Shown piece after piece: positions 54,160 to 64,000 of a stretch of DNA of 64,000 nt (positions are counted from its first letter, which is position 1; every line of letters begins with the position of its first letter). This stretch comes from Tolypeutes matacus (taxonomy: Eukaryota; Chordata; Mammalia; Cingulata; Chlamyphoridae). Below the pieces are notes generated by a model that had not been told where the DNA came from, did no database searches, and saw only the letters and a list, made by a program, of their open reading frames with translations. The translations under genes and the position numbers were made by a program. Location of the stretch: positions 34,465,424 to 34,529,423 of the forward strand of contig JAKSZT010054304.1 of assembly GCA_026826555.1 (NCBI GenBank), given 5' to 3'.

Positions 54160-56735
54160 GAACTTTTTTGGAATAATACTTCCATAACTTGTTAAGCTGC
54201 TTTTTGTCTGTTACTTTATTTTTTGAATTTGAAATAAGTTTGAAAACAAAAGCTTTCTTTGTGGTTACTCTAAGGTTTGTATTAGACAATCTACATCTAT
54301 AATCTACTGATTTGAAAAGATACCAACTTAGCTTCAATAGCATATATGTTCTCTGCTTCTATATCCCTCTGTTTCCCCTCTTTTTGTTGTTTTTGTCCCA
54401 CATTACCTCTTTATATTTTGTGTGTCCATTATCAGGAAATATGCCTTTTTCCTGTTCAATTGTATTCTGACTCTTATAGGAATTAAAAAGTAGAGTTATA
54501 TATTGGTGATACAGTACTATTGGGTATTGCATTTACCATTTTAGTTATCCTTACTGAAGATCTTCATTTCTTCACACTACTCCAAGCCACTCTCTCCTGT
54601 CTTTTCCTTTCAACATGCAGAGCTCCCTTTAGTAATTCTTGTAGGGCAGGTCTTTTCTTGATGAACTCTCTCAGTTTCTGTTTATCTGTGAATATTTTAA
54701 ATTCTCCCTCATTTTTGAAGGATGGTTTTACCAGATAAAAAAATTTTGGCTAGCAGTTTTTCTCTTTTAATACCTTAAATATATCATACCACTGACTTCT
54801 CACCTCCATGGTTTCTGATGAGAAATTGGTACTTAGTCTTATTGAGGATCCCTTGATGTGACAAATTGCTTTCTCTTGCTGCTTTCAGAATTCTCTTTTT
54901 ATATTTGTCATTTGATATTCTGATCAGTATGTGTCTTGTAGATTTATTAGGGTTTATTCTGTTTGGAATATGTTGAACTTCTTGGACATGAATATTTGTG
55001 TCTTTTATCTGAGTACTCAAATATTCCTTCTGCCCCCTTTCCCTTCTCTTCTCCCTCTGAGACACCCATGACATGTACATTTGTGTGCTTTATGCTGTTA
55101 TTCAAATCCCTGCTTTTTTTTCCCTATCTTTTTCTCTGTTTTTCTGACTGTGTAATTTTGATTATTTTGTTTTCTAGTTCATAGATTCTTGCTTCTGCCA
55201 GTTCAAATTTGCTGCTGTATGCCTCTAGTGCATATTTAATCTCCATCATTGTGCCTTCCATTCTATAATTTCTGTTCTCCTGCTTTTTATACATTCATAT
55301 TCTTCTTTATGCTCAGACATTGCATTCTTCATATCTTCCATCATTATATCTATATTTCCCTTCATTTCCTTGAATTGATTTAGGAGATTTGTTTGAACTT
55401 CTTTGATTAGTTGTCCAAATTCTTTGTCTCCTCTGAAGTTTTAATTTGTTCCCTTGACTGAGCCATATCCTCCTGTTTCTTAGTATGGATTGTAATTTTT
55501 TTGCTGATGTCTAGGCAACTGATTATCTTGATGTGTTAACTCTGAATGTCAGTTTCTCCCTCATATTTTGGATTTTACTGTTGATTGGCCTTGTGTTAAG
55601 GCTCTTTTATTGATGCTTGGTACAACTTATTCTGGACCTTTAGAGTAGCCCAAGTTTAACTGTTCAGATTTTCTCAGCTTTTCTTTACCTGATTCTTGCC
55701 CTTGATATGTAGTACAATTTGTAAGATTTTCTCAGCTTTTACTCCAGGAGAAAATTTCCTTTCCTCGGTTTCTTCACTGGGAATCTTGATCTGTTCTGAT
55801 TCTTTTTGTGCAGAATTTTCTCCCCAGCTCATGTGATTTGTTTAAATTCTTTCTCACTCAGTGCCCCTTTTTCCTTACACTTTTCAGTTCTTAGACCCAT
55901 CCTGTCTTACAGCAGTTTAGCCCAACCCCTCCATTTTTTCCTGTGAAACTTTTCTGCCTATAGTTTCTTCCCTGTTAAGGAATCCTGCCCCGGGGACCCA
56001 GATTGGGTCAATACAGAAAGGCAGATCAATCCAGAAAGGTCCATTTTGCCTTTAGGTGGCCCAGCAAACAGAGACTGGACCGAGTATGTGCACTTCTTGT
56101 CTATAGTTCTGCCAGGATCTCTTGTTTTCCTCTGGGGGCCCTTTTGTATGGGGCAATCCTCCGCAGCTTGTGTTCCACCCTGGGTCCCTGTGGACTTGGG
56201 TCCTTTGCCTGGATATACATGGGGTTCTAACTCATTCCAGTGAGTGGCTCTATAGTCTGCATTCATGGCAGGAGGGATAGTGTGCTGCCTCTGCAACTCC
56301 CAAACTGTGTGGAACTGAGTGAGGGAGTAGGGTCCAGACTGGCAGGTCAGGTTCAGAAATCTCCTACATGAGCTTGGAGATGATCTTTCTTTTTCTTCAT
56401 TTCAGCATTTGTGGAGCTCTTCTTCAGTCCCCAACATCCTCCAGAGTTCTGAGTAAGTGGGATTTGTCCTTTAATTATTTGATTTTGAGGGGAGACTTTT
56501 CCAGGGGATGTCTTACCTCACCATGTTGATGACATCACTTGTGACTTGTTTCTCTCCTACTCTTTTGAAAGATGTGTTTTCTTCACTTGGCACTCTCCCA
56601 GTTAATGCAACCCTTTAACTGTTTTCCAGAGTTTTGGGGAAGATGGCTCTGCCAGTTTGTGCTAGTTATTCAAAGATTCTAGGGGAACAGCTCCCTGGAG
56701 CATTTTATGTCTCCATCTTGTTCAACTGGAAGTCT
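54160..56735 (-). mobile_element. HAL1-like element, antisense, near full length
   Basis: The order on minus is a 5' start near 56735 ('GACTTCCAGTTGAACAAGAT'), a 5' UTR of about 1.2 kb, an ORF1-type region (about 55480-54780) and a 3' region ending near 54200. ORF2 is absent. That is the organisation of HAL1 (half-L1) elements, which rely on L1 reverse transcriptase. A parallel piece lies at 33541-34106. Confidence 0.68.
54784..55080 (-). pseudogene. HAL1/L1 ORF1-like C-terminal domain remnant (98 codons)
   Basis: 'IQEVQHIPNRINPNKSTRH'-like sequence and 'KRILKAARESNLSHQGI' match the ORF1p C-terminal domain, which binds RNA in L1 and HAL1 particles. The upstream coiled-coil part lies out of frame at about 55080-55480. 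The start of the frame is a chance Met. It is not functional. Confidence 0.82.
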
Positions 56736-57834
56736 GAGAAGGCCTAAAAGTTCAATTGTAGTTAGACACTGGCATAATTAAAAAGATATTTTACCTATGT
56801 CTATTATTTTTATTATACTTTTAGTTACTAATATTCAGCCAAAAATTAGGTATTATTTAATCTATGTAATCTATTATTTAATGCACTATAAATAAAAATA
56901 TAGGCTTAAAATGCATCTTAATGTACCTTAAATGTAATTTTTCCTGTTTTAAACAGATCATTCTTATTGTCCCCAGTAGCAGGAGCAGAGATGGAGTAGG
57001 TGTTGTGTATATAGCTTTATCTTACTTTCAGTGAAACAAAAACCTGAACATAGAAGAGTAACTGTAAGTTGTATACATACTCAATACAACTAAAGTTACC
57101 TACAAGAATTCATTTCAAGTTATTTTTTAAGCCAAATATAAGGAATGAATAAGTATGTAATTATATACTTTGTATAATTATTTCTTCACTAAATGCTCAT
57201 TAATTTTTTTGCAATTAATGATGTTGGTTCTGAGAGCCAGTCTTATAATAGAATTTTTTGCCCAGTGTTAAATATCTACTCTGAATTTACAAATCTTAAC
57301 CTTGAGCATTAGGCTATATTTCTATGAAATATTTGAGTAGTAACACCCATCATTTTCTGTTGCCTGAGGTGATATTTAATGTGTTGTCCAGGACACATTA
57401 TGGCACTATATAATAGGAGATCTTTTTCACTTTGGACTTTGAGGAGGGAAGAAGTTTTCCCATCAGATAATTAAAAAAAACCTACTAAGCTTTGGCCCTC
57501 TTTATCACTGAGATTGTAGAATTTATATCTTGGTAGGAGGCAAAAAAAAAAAAAAAAAAAAAAAAAAGAACATATACATAAAACATTCAGGTTAGAGAAA
57601 AAGGGAGTTCAGGATTCTTGCAGTCATTCTTATTTTTATTATTATTATTTAGGATATAAGCTGAGCTGCTGTAACAAAGAGACCCAAAAGAGTGAGGATT
57701 TACCTGATGTAGAATTTTATTTCTATCACACAGAACAGAGAGTAAGACAAGTGGACAATCTGGGTCAGATATCATGTCCTGCTTGATGAGACCATTCATG
57801 GATCTGAGATGGTGGGACATCTTTTTTTTTAAAA
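56736..57834. other. No gene; 26-A tract at 57542-57567
   Basis: AT-rich sequence without a recognised element until 57600. The sequence 57650-57830 ('GCTGCTGTAACAAAGAGACC') resembles a common mammalian repeat that I cannot assign with confidence. The long A-run after 'TTGGTAGGAGGC' may be the tail of an unrecognised insertion. Confidence 0.4.
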
Positions 57835-58145
57835 AATTAATTTTATTTTTAAAGAAGCTTTAGATTACATAAATGTTACATAAAAAATATAAAGGATTAC
57901 CATATACCCTACCTCCTCTCCCTCCCACACTTTCCCACATCAACAACATCCCTCATTAGTGTGGTATATTTGTTACAATTGATGATCACATATTTAAGCA
58001 TTGCTACTAACTATTGATTACAGTTTATATTACAGTTTACACTCTGTTCTGCACAATTTTGTGGTTATGACAAAATATACAAAGGCCTGTATCCATCACT
58101 GCAATGTCATGCAGGACAACTTCAGTTGGTGTCTTTTTAAAAAGT
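57835..58145 (-). mobile_element. L1 3'-terminal fragment, antisense (copy 1)
   Basis: 'AGCTTTAGATTACATAAATG', 'TTCCCACATCAACAACATCC' and 'ATGACAAAATATACAAAGGC' match 58494-58770. It breaks off at 'CAACTTCAGTTGGTGTC' and is followed by a T-rich stretch that starts the next copy. Confidence 0.75.
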
Positions 58146-58184
58146 TTTATTTTATTAAAAAAATTTTTTTTAAAAGATACTTAG

Positions 58185-58480
58185 TGGAAGTGGGTTTGGC
58201 TCAAGTGGTTGGGCTCCTGTATACCATATGGGAGGCCCTGGGTTTGGTTCCTGGGGCCTGCTAGTGAGGGCAAGCTGGCCCGTGCCTGTGGAGAGCCGAT
58301 GGCCTGCGCCCGCAGAGAGCTGACAGCCCGCGCCTGTGCTCTGAGAGCTGACGGCCCACACTTGTGGAGAGATGGCACAACAAGATGATGCAACAAAGGG
58401 GAGACAAGAAGACTTAGAGGAAACGTGCACAAGCAGCCAGGGGGGTGGGGATAAAGAAACAAAAAATAAATCTTAAAAAA
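58185..58480 (+). mobile_element. DAS-SINE with GC-rich internal array
   Basis: The head 'GTGGAAGTGGGTTTGGCTCA' and box B 'GGGTTTGGTTCCTGG' are followed by a GC-rich series at 58270-58370 whose unit is near 'GAGAGCTGACGGCCCGCGCC'. The long-tail body 'GCACAACAAGATGATGCAAC' and an A-tail follow. The duplication AAAAGATACTTAG at 58172-58184 and 58481-58493 is perfect, so the copy is young. It landed at the junction of two L1 3' ends. Confidence 0.92.
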
Positions 58481-58493
58481 AAAAGATACTTAG

Positions 58494-59780
58494 ATTACAT
58501 AAATGTTACATAGAAAATGTAGGGGATTCCCACATGCCCCATTCCTTACACCTCCCACACTTTCCCACATTAACAACATCCTTCATCCTTCATTGTGGTA
58601 CATTTGTTACAATTGATGAGCACATATTGGAGCATTGCCATTAAGTGTGGACTATAGTTTACATTATAGTTTAAATTCTCTCCCACACAATTTTGTAAGT
58701 TATGACAAGATATATATAATGGCCTGTATCTGTCATTGCAACTTCATTCAGGACAATTCCAATATCCCAAAAATGTCCTCATATTACACATATTTTCCCC
58801 CTCTTCCTCCCCTTAGAACCTCTGGTAGCCACTACCTCCACATCAATGATAAAACTTCTTCCATTGCTAGAATCACAAATCAGTCTATAGTAGAATAATA
58901 GTAAGTCTACTCTAGTCCATTGTTCATTCCCCAATCCTGAGGGTTCTGGGATGGTGATGCCCACTGTGCCTCTAATTGAGAGGGGGCTTAGATCCCATGG
59001 TGCAGATGGAGTGGACTATCTTGCTTGCAGTTTTAGACACTCTGTTCCTTGGGATGGTCATTGTCCATCAACATTTCCTTATTACTTGTCCTGGGTAAGT
59101 CCAATGAAATGGAGAGTAGGTGTTGCAACTCTGTTGAGATCCAGGACCTGACTGGCACATGGAAAGCCCAAAGATTTAAGTCTCTTGGACATAAACCTAT
59201 CAATTCTAGTACTAACTATAGGTTCAAATAGAAGGGGCAGAAGAGATATGTGTAGGGAAACCACAACTGAGTCCAACTCTGTCACATGGGGGAGCATAAA
59301 TTCCAAAGCAGGGCCCACTGGCAGGGTGCCAAACTCCTGAGCTGTCAGCCCTGCCTATAGTGTCTAGATGTTCCCAGAGCCCTCAGGAGCCCCATTATTT
59401 GAGGCAATATTTACTATGGCAGTCAATGGAATCCTGCAGAGGCATGACCTCCTGACTGGCTTTGAGGTCTCTTAGACATATAAACTCATTTGTCTTTATC
59501 TTTCCCCCTTTCGGTCAAGGCCTTTTTCCAGTTGCATTGCCAGTTGGTACTTGGTAGCAATCCCTCAGTGCCAGGTAGGCTCATCCCTGGGAGTCATGTC
59601 CCACACTGGGGGGGAAGATTATGCATTTATATGCTGAGTTTGCCTTAGACAGAGGCCACATTTAAGTAACAAGGAGGCTTTCACAAGGTAAACCTTAGGC
59701 AATCTATAATACTAGGCTAAGTTTCAATTCCAAAAGAAAAGGTTCATAAGTATAGTAATCAATATCAAGGGCCCATCAAT
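58494..59780 (-). mobile_element. L1 3' UTR (long xenarthran type), antisense (copy 2)
   Basis: It is colinear with 52358-53960 over more than 1.2 kb, sharing 'GGTTCTGGGATGGTGATGCC', 'GGGGGCTTAGATCCCATGGT' and 'GGGAGTCATGTCCCACACTG'. No open reading frame is shared between the copies, which argues against coding function. The match may extend weakly to about 59900. Confidence 0.72.
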
Positions 59781-60179
59781 GGTCCATCCTCCTTCACTTG
59801 TCACTGCTGGTGGGACAACTTTGCCATCCTCAACAGTTAACCTCTTTTTATGGATCTAAAGCAGCTCCTTTAGGTGTCCTATTTCCCAGTCATCAGAAGG
59901 AGAGAAAGAAGAAATGAAAGGCAAGCTACTTTCTTTTTATGGATGTGACCCAGAGGTTTTTCACATCACTTGCATTCACATCCCCTTGGCCAGAACTTAT
60001 ACAGTTACATTTAACTACAAGAAAGGTGGTTTCCAGCCAGGAAGATTTATGCACTACTGAAATTTGTAGTGTCATCCTTTACTCTTCCCTGTCCCACCAT
60101 CAGCATGTAATCTATAAGAGAGTTGTGATAGTTTGACTTTCAAATGATTTCCATTACTCTTCATATTCCTAACAACACT

Positions 60180-60858
60180 CTAATCTAAAATATCATCATC
60201 TCTTGCCTGGTCTACTACAATGACCTCCTAACCAGTCTGTGTGCTTTTGCTCATATCCCACACTCATGTAGTAGCCACTGATTTTTAAAATGATAAAACA
60301 AATCTTTTTGCTCCTCTTTTTAAGCTCTTTGGTAACTTTCTATTTCCATAGGAAAAAGACCAAGCTCCCCACCATGAGCCATGAACCCCATCAGTGACCC
60401 ATCTCTGGCCCATCTACCCCATTCTTGTACCCTGCATTCACATAGTTACTCACTCTATCCTCCACATTTTTCTGGAGCACAGTTATCTCTTCCTTTCCTC
60501 AAATGTTTGCACCCATTCTTCTTTATCCTGGAAAACTTTTTGTTGCGACCTCTGCATAGCTGGTTCACCCTTATCTCAATGCACGCAGTACAAAATGTCA
60601 TCTACTCACCATTTCTAAAGTAGCTCACTTGCTCCTGGTTATTCTTTACCACACCACCTTGTTTATTACCTTCATAGCATTTACTAAATTATGTAATAAT
60701 CCGTTTACTTACTTATTGATTGATTGTTTGGTTGCCTGCTTTCATTAGAAAGTAATCCTTAGGAGGACAGTTTGTTTAGTTTACCCCTGATGCTCAGACT
60801 CTGGCATGTAAAAGGAGCTCAATAAGTGTTTATTGGTTGAATGACTAAATGAATTGGA
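60180..60858 (+). repeat. L2 element, sense
   Basis: 'CTTGCCTGGTCTACTACAAT', 'GACCTCCTAACCAGTCTGTG', 'TCTCAATGCACGCAGTAC' and the 3' end 'AGGAGCTCAATAAGTGTTTA' give the complete L2 order for its last 670 bp. Confidence 0.82.
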
Positions 60859-61301
60859 TGGACTTTATATGTCTCTTACAAAGAAAAACCTGGTGCTTAT
60901 GTTGGGAAAACCAGGTAAAAAGAACTTTGCATAGGGATTTACATCCTTTAGTTTTCTTTCTGATTTGGGTGTGCTGCATGTTACACCTGAGCTATAAGTT
61001 TATCCGTTTTGTCTGATGTTTGAAGATTTAACCATTATCCACTCACAAATAATAGTGACACCATCATTTTTAAACAATTCTTCCAAATATAATCTAGGGT
61101 TTCCAGATAAAATACAGAACCTCCTTTTAAATTTTAATTTCAGTTAAACAACAAATAATTTTTTTATAAGTTTGTCCCAAATATTACATCAAATATACTA
61201 AAAATTACATTTTACCTGAAGTTCTAATTTAAATATGCATTCTGCATTTTCACTTGCTAAATGTGGCAATCTTAATATGATCCCAAGAATATTTGAGAAT
61301 C
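60859..61301. other. No feature recognised
   Basis: AT-rich sequence with no recognisable element or frame. Confidence 0.4.
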
Positions 61302-61316
61302 AAAAATGATATATAG

Positions 61317-61559
61317 GGAAGCAGATGTGGCTCATCTGGTTGGGCTCCTGTTTACCATGTCGGAGGCCCCAGGTTCGATTCCCGGAGCCTCCTGGTGAAG
61401 GCAAGCTGGCCCGCATGGTGCAATGAGCTGATGCAGGAAGATGACACAACAAAGAGAGATGAGCAGACACAGAAAAACTCACAGCAAATGGACACAGCAA
61501 GCACAAGCAGCAAGGGGGGCAATAAATAAATAAATAAAATAAATCTTAAAAAAAAAAAA
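61317..61559 (+). mobile_element. DAS-SINE, long-tail form
   Basis: The head 'GGGAAGCAGATGTGGCTCAT' and box B 'GGTTCGATTCCCGG' are intact. The body contains 'GCAAGCTGGCCCGCATGGTG' and 'AAGCACAAGCAGCAAGGGGG', and ends with (AAAT)n and a 17-A tail. The near-repeat AAAAATGATATATAG/AAAAAGATATATAG (61302-61316 and 61560-61573) flanks it. Confidence 0.9.
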
Positions 61560-62223
61560 AAAAAGATATATAGATTCTGCCAAGTAAGAAATGGCATCAA
61601 ATTAAAAAAAATCAGTATTAGTTAAAAAAAATAAGAAATTGGTGTCATGGGAGTTTAAAATATGCTACAAATCCTGAAATGTTGCCCAGAAAGGTAACCA
61701 AGCAAAATACTTGAGATTATAAATGATTTCTCACATTTTAAATTTAATCTAAAACTCTCTTAAGAAGTGGTTAACATGGTTCGTGTGACTGTAAAAAATA
61801 AGAACCAAAGTCTATCCGATCTTCGCTCAAGTTTTTTAAAATCTCTGGAGAATGAGGATTGAATTTGGGACCAATCCTTATTTCTACTATTTGCCAATTT
61901 TATTAGATTCAGGTTGAAAACAGGTAAATTAAAATACAGGAATTAAAAAAAAATTAAACTGTCAACAGCTTTCGTTGAAGCACATTAAAATAGTTTTCCC
62001 CTAGCGCCTGCAGGCGTTTCTAGCAATGAGTGTGGAAACTCTAGAAGCCCATTTTTCCTTTACACACCTCAGGAGCAGCTAATATCACCCATGAGGCAAA
62101 ATTCTGTTTACCTCTGTTTGAATTTTGTGTCCTTAATTGTTTTAATCAATTTCCCTTTTTCTCCTTGTGCGTTTTAAAGCACAGATATTCAAGCTATTAA
62201 ATAAACCCATTTTAGACAAAAAA

Positions 62224-62270
62224 ATGGGATGGAGTGGAGTGGGATGGAGGGAGGGAGAAAGAGAGAGAAC
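62224..62270. repeat. GA-rich low-complexity tract
   Basis: 'GGGATGGAGTGGAGTGGGAT' followed by 'GGAGGGAGGGAGAAAGAGAG' is a polypurine stretch of about 46 bp. Confidence 0.85.
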
Positions 62271-62429
62271 AAAAATAAACAGAAACTGCAAAATCTATAT
62301 ACAAAATTTAATTACAAGTGTCAACCCCTTTTTGCAACTGAAGAATTTAGAAATTGCACAGTAGGAAGTGCCAGACTTTGTAGGAAGGATAGAGCCATAG
62401 AGAAGGAGGGAAGAGGGAAGAGGGAGGCG

Positions 62430-62454
62430 CACGCGTGTGTGTGTGTGTGTGTGT
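62430..62454. repeat. (GT)n microsatellite
   Basis: 'CACGCGTGTGTGTGTGTG' is a pure dinucleotide run of about ten units. Confidence 0.88.
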
Positions 62455-62599
62455 TGAAGGATGTGGCATAAGGCATAGACTTTCCCAAGAGATGATCACA
62501 GAAGAAAAGCTGAGAATTTGGTAATGATTTTCGATTAAAGGCAGGGCAATAGGGAGTTGTAGATCAGTGCCAAAGGAAGTGTCTGGAGAGTCTGACACT

Positions 62600-62720
62600 T
62601 GTTCATTAACTTATTCCTCAATCATTTTCTGACTGATTGGTATGTGTCAGGAACTGTTAGACACTGGAGTTTTCCTTAAAACCAGCAAAAAATCCCTGAT
62701 TTTAGAGTGGCTAGTTTAGA
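62600..62720 (-). repeat. L2 3' end, antisense
   Basis: 'TTCATTAACTTATTCCTCAA' followed by 'GGTATGTGTCAGGAACTGTT' and 'AAATCCCTGATTTTAGAGTG' is the reverse of an L2 3' end. Confidence 0.65.
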
Positions 62721-62959
62721 TGGAAGAGAAAGACATGTTGAAAAAGAAGTACAATAAGGCATGGTCAAAATGTTTATAGGGTATAGTAAACACACAAAAG
62801 AGATGGGCATGGGAGGAGGGAAGTGGAGATGGGTACAAAATCTTTATAGAGTTGGTGCCAGGGTTAAACTTCATTTATTTATTAAATTACAAAAAGTTAT
62901 TCTTGGAAGTTGGACACAGGTTTTAAAAGATTCTAAGAATATTAAAGTAATCATATTTA

Positions 62960-63112
62960 AGTATAGCTACCTTTTATCAGTTGTCTTTTATGTGTCAGGT
63001 ACAGCATCTGTGTTATGAGGTAAGAATTCTTGACCATTCTTTACAGATGAGGAGACTTAGCCTTAGGGTCAGAGGGCTTGAGGAATTTATCTAGGCTTAC
63101 ACAGTGATTGAA
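62960..63112 (-). repeat. MIR, antisense, interrupted by an LTR
   Basis: 'TATGTGTCAGGTACAGCATC', 'TTACAGATGAGGAGACTTAG' and 'GGCTTACACAGTGATTGAA' are in antisense MIR order. It stops exactly where the LTR at 63113 starts. Confidence 0.78.
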
Positions 63113-63583
63113 TGTTTTAGTTTCCTAGGCTGCTCAAGCAAATACCATACAATGGGTTGGCTTAAACAACGGGAAGTTATTTGCTCATGGCTTTGAAACT
63201 GGGAAAATGTCCAAATCAAGCATCATCAAGGTGATGCTTTCTTCCTGAAGACTGGCATTCTGGGACTGGCTGCCGGTGATCCTTGGCTCCTCTGTCACGT
63301 AGCAAGGCACATGGCAATCTCCTCAGACCTCTCCTTTCTTTTCTGGGTCCTGTTGGTTTCTAGTTTCTGGCGATTCCCTCTGTGGCTTTTTCTCTGTCTG
63401 AATTTCATCCTCTTATTCTGTGTCCAGTAATAAGATTAAGACCAATCCTGATTGAGGTAGGCCACATCTTAATTGAAGTAACTTCATCAAAAGTCCTACT
63501 TACAATGAGTTCACACCCACAGGAATGGATTAAATTTAAGAACATGCTTTTTCCTGGGGTACATACAGCTTCAAAGCACCACA
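63113..63583 (-). mobile_element. ERVL-type solo LTR, antisense
   Basis: On plus it opens TGTTTTAGTTTCC and closes AAGCACCACA (471 bp). The flanking 5-mers TTGAA (63108-63112) and CTGAA (63584-63588) agree at 4 of 5. It is the same family as the LTRs at 40986 and 48217. The 93-codon plus frame inside it is antisense to the LTR. Confidence 0.83.
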
Positions 63584-64000
63584 CTGAACCAGAAAACAAT
63601 CTCTTGATTTTCATCATTTCCATTTTGCCTTGCTGCCTGTGTAGTAGAAACTTCGTAAATTAATAGTTGCTCTGAAGTGTGTCCTACTTAGGAAAGTTGA
63701 TCATTTAATAGTTAAGATTCAATTATTTTAATGGAGAGAAACCTACTTCTCTGATAAAAGCAAAAGTTAATAGATACTTCCTGATTTTAGTGACTCTGCT
63801 CCATAGTAGAGCCATGTAGTTTATGTGATGTTCAAGGCCAACTTTCAAAAGTCACAAAATTGAAATATAATTATTAGAGAATGTGTGATTCAGTGCAAAA
63901 ACTAAAAGCGTTATATTTAGTATCCATTAAGATAAGCTAATCTGATCAACATAAAATTTTCTGATATTTAGGTGTCCTTTTATTACATCTTTGGTATGTC
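63584..64000. other. No feature recognised
   Basis: The last 416 bp show no recognisable repeat or exon. Confidence 0.4.

Larger units (their letters stand above)
61574..62599. other. No gene; GA-rich and (GT)n tracts inside
   Basis: About 1 kb without a named interspersed repeat. It holds the two low-complexity tracts listed below. Frames over those tracts are artefacts. Confidence 0.4.

Overview
The window looks like nuclear DNA of a xenarthran mammal, most likely an armadillo of the Dasypus type. The main evidence is at least 20 tRNA-derived heads with the layout of the armadillo DAS-SINE family (a tRNA-Ala-like promoter with a 'GGCTCAAGTGGTTG' box A region and a 'GGTTCGATCCC' box B, followed by an A-rich or repeat-rich tail). 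The background is ordinary for a placental genome: L1, HAL1, L2, MIR, ERVL and MaLR LTRs, hAT MITEs, poly(A) tracts and microsatellites. A run of 10 N at 26314-26323 is an assembly gap. I found no host protein-coding exon, tRNA, rRNA, CRISPR array or operon. Nearly all open reading frames are short chance frames. The few with recognisable content are decayed L1 ORF2, HAL1 ORF1-like and ERVL pol remnants. The window is therefore best described as intergenic or deep intronic, dominated by layers of retrotransposon insertion.

Layout: 0-5.6 kb holds L2 and L1 3' ends, a MIR, a hAT MITE and four DAS-SINEs. 5.6-13 kb is mostly unassigned, with an MLT1-type solo LTR sitting inside a MIR (perfect 5-bp duplication), a 114-bp hAT MITE and a second MLT1-type LTR. 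13-17 kb has a sense L1 3' end split by an ERVL-type LTR, then another such LTR in the opposite direction. 18.5-23.4 kb is an antisense L1 cut by nested insertions, followed by a two-unit composite SINE. 25.9-26.5 kb has DAS-SINEs with a long tandem-repeat tail and the gap. 28-31 kb is mainly unassigned. 32-34.5 kb is antisense L1/HAL1 plus SINEs. 34.6-35.6 kb is a long L2. 41-44.8 kb is a rearranged ERVL provirus with an inverted pol block and two nested solo LTRs. 45.2-59.8 kb is almost continuous antisense L1, HAL1 and L1 3'-UTR sequence with nested SINEs and an LTR. 60-64 kb has L2, a DAS-SINE, a MIR and another ERVL-type LTR.

Nothing here resembles a new enzymatic or defence system. The most informative structures are: (1) DAS-type SINEs carrying two or three tRNA-like heads inside one target-site duplication, which implies that dimers and composites moved as single units; (2) the ERVL locus whose integrase is split between strands, with a solo LTR nested in a solo LTR, both with visible duplications; and (3) two tail-only insertions, where little more than a poly(A) tract is flanked by a 14-bp direct repeat. 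All family names come from recognising sequence patterns and were not checked against a repeat library.
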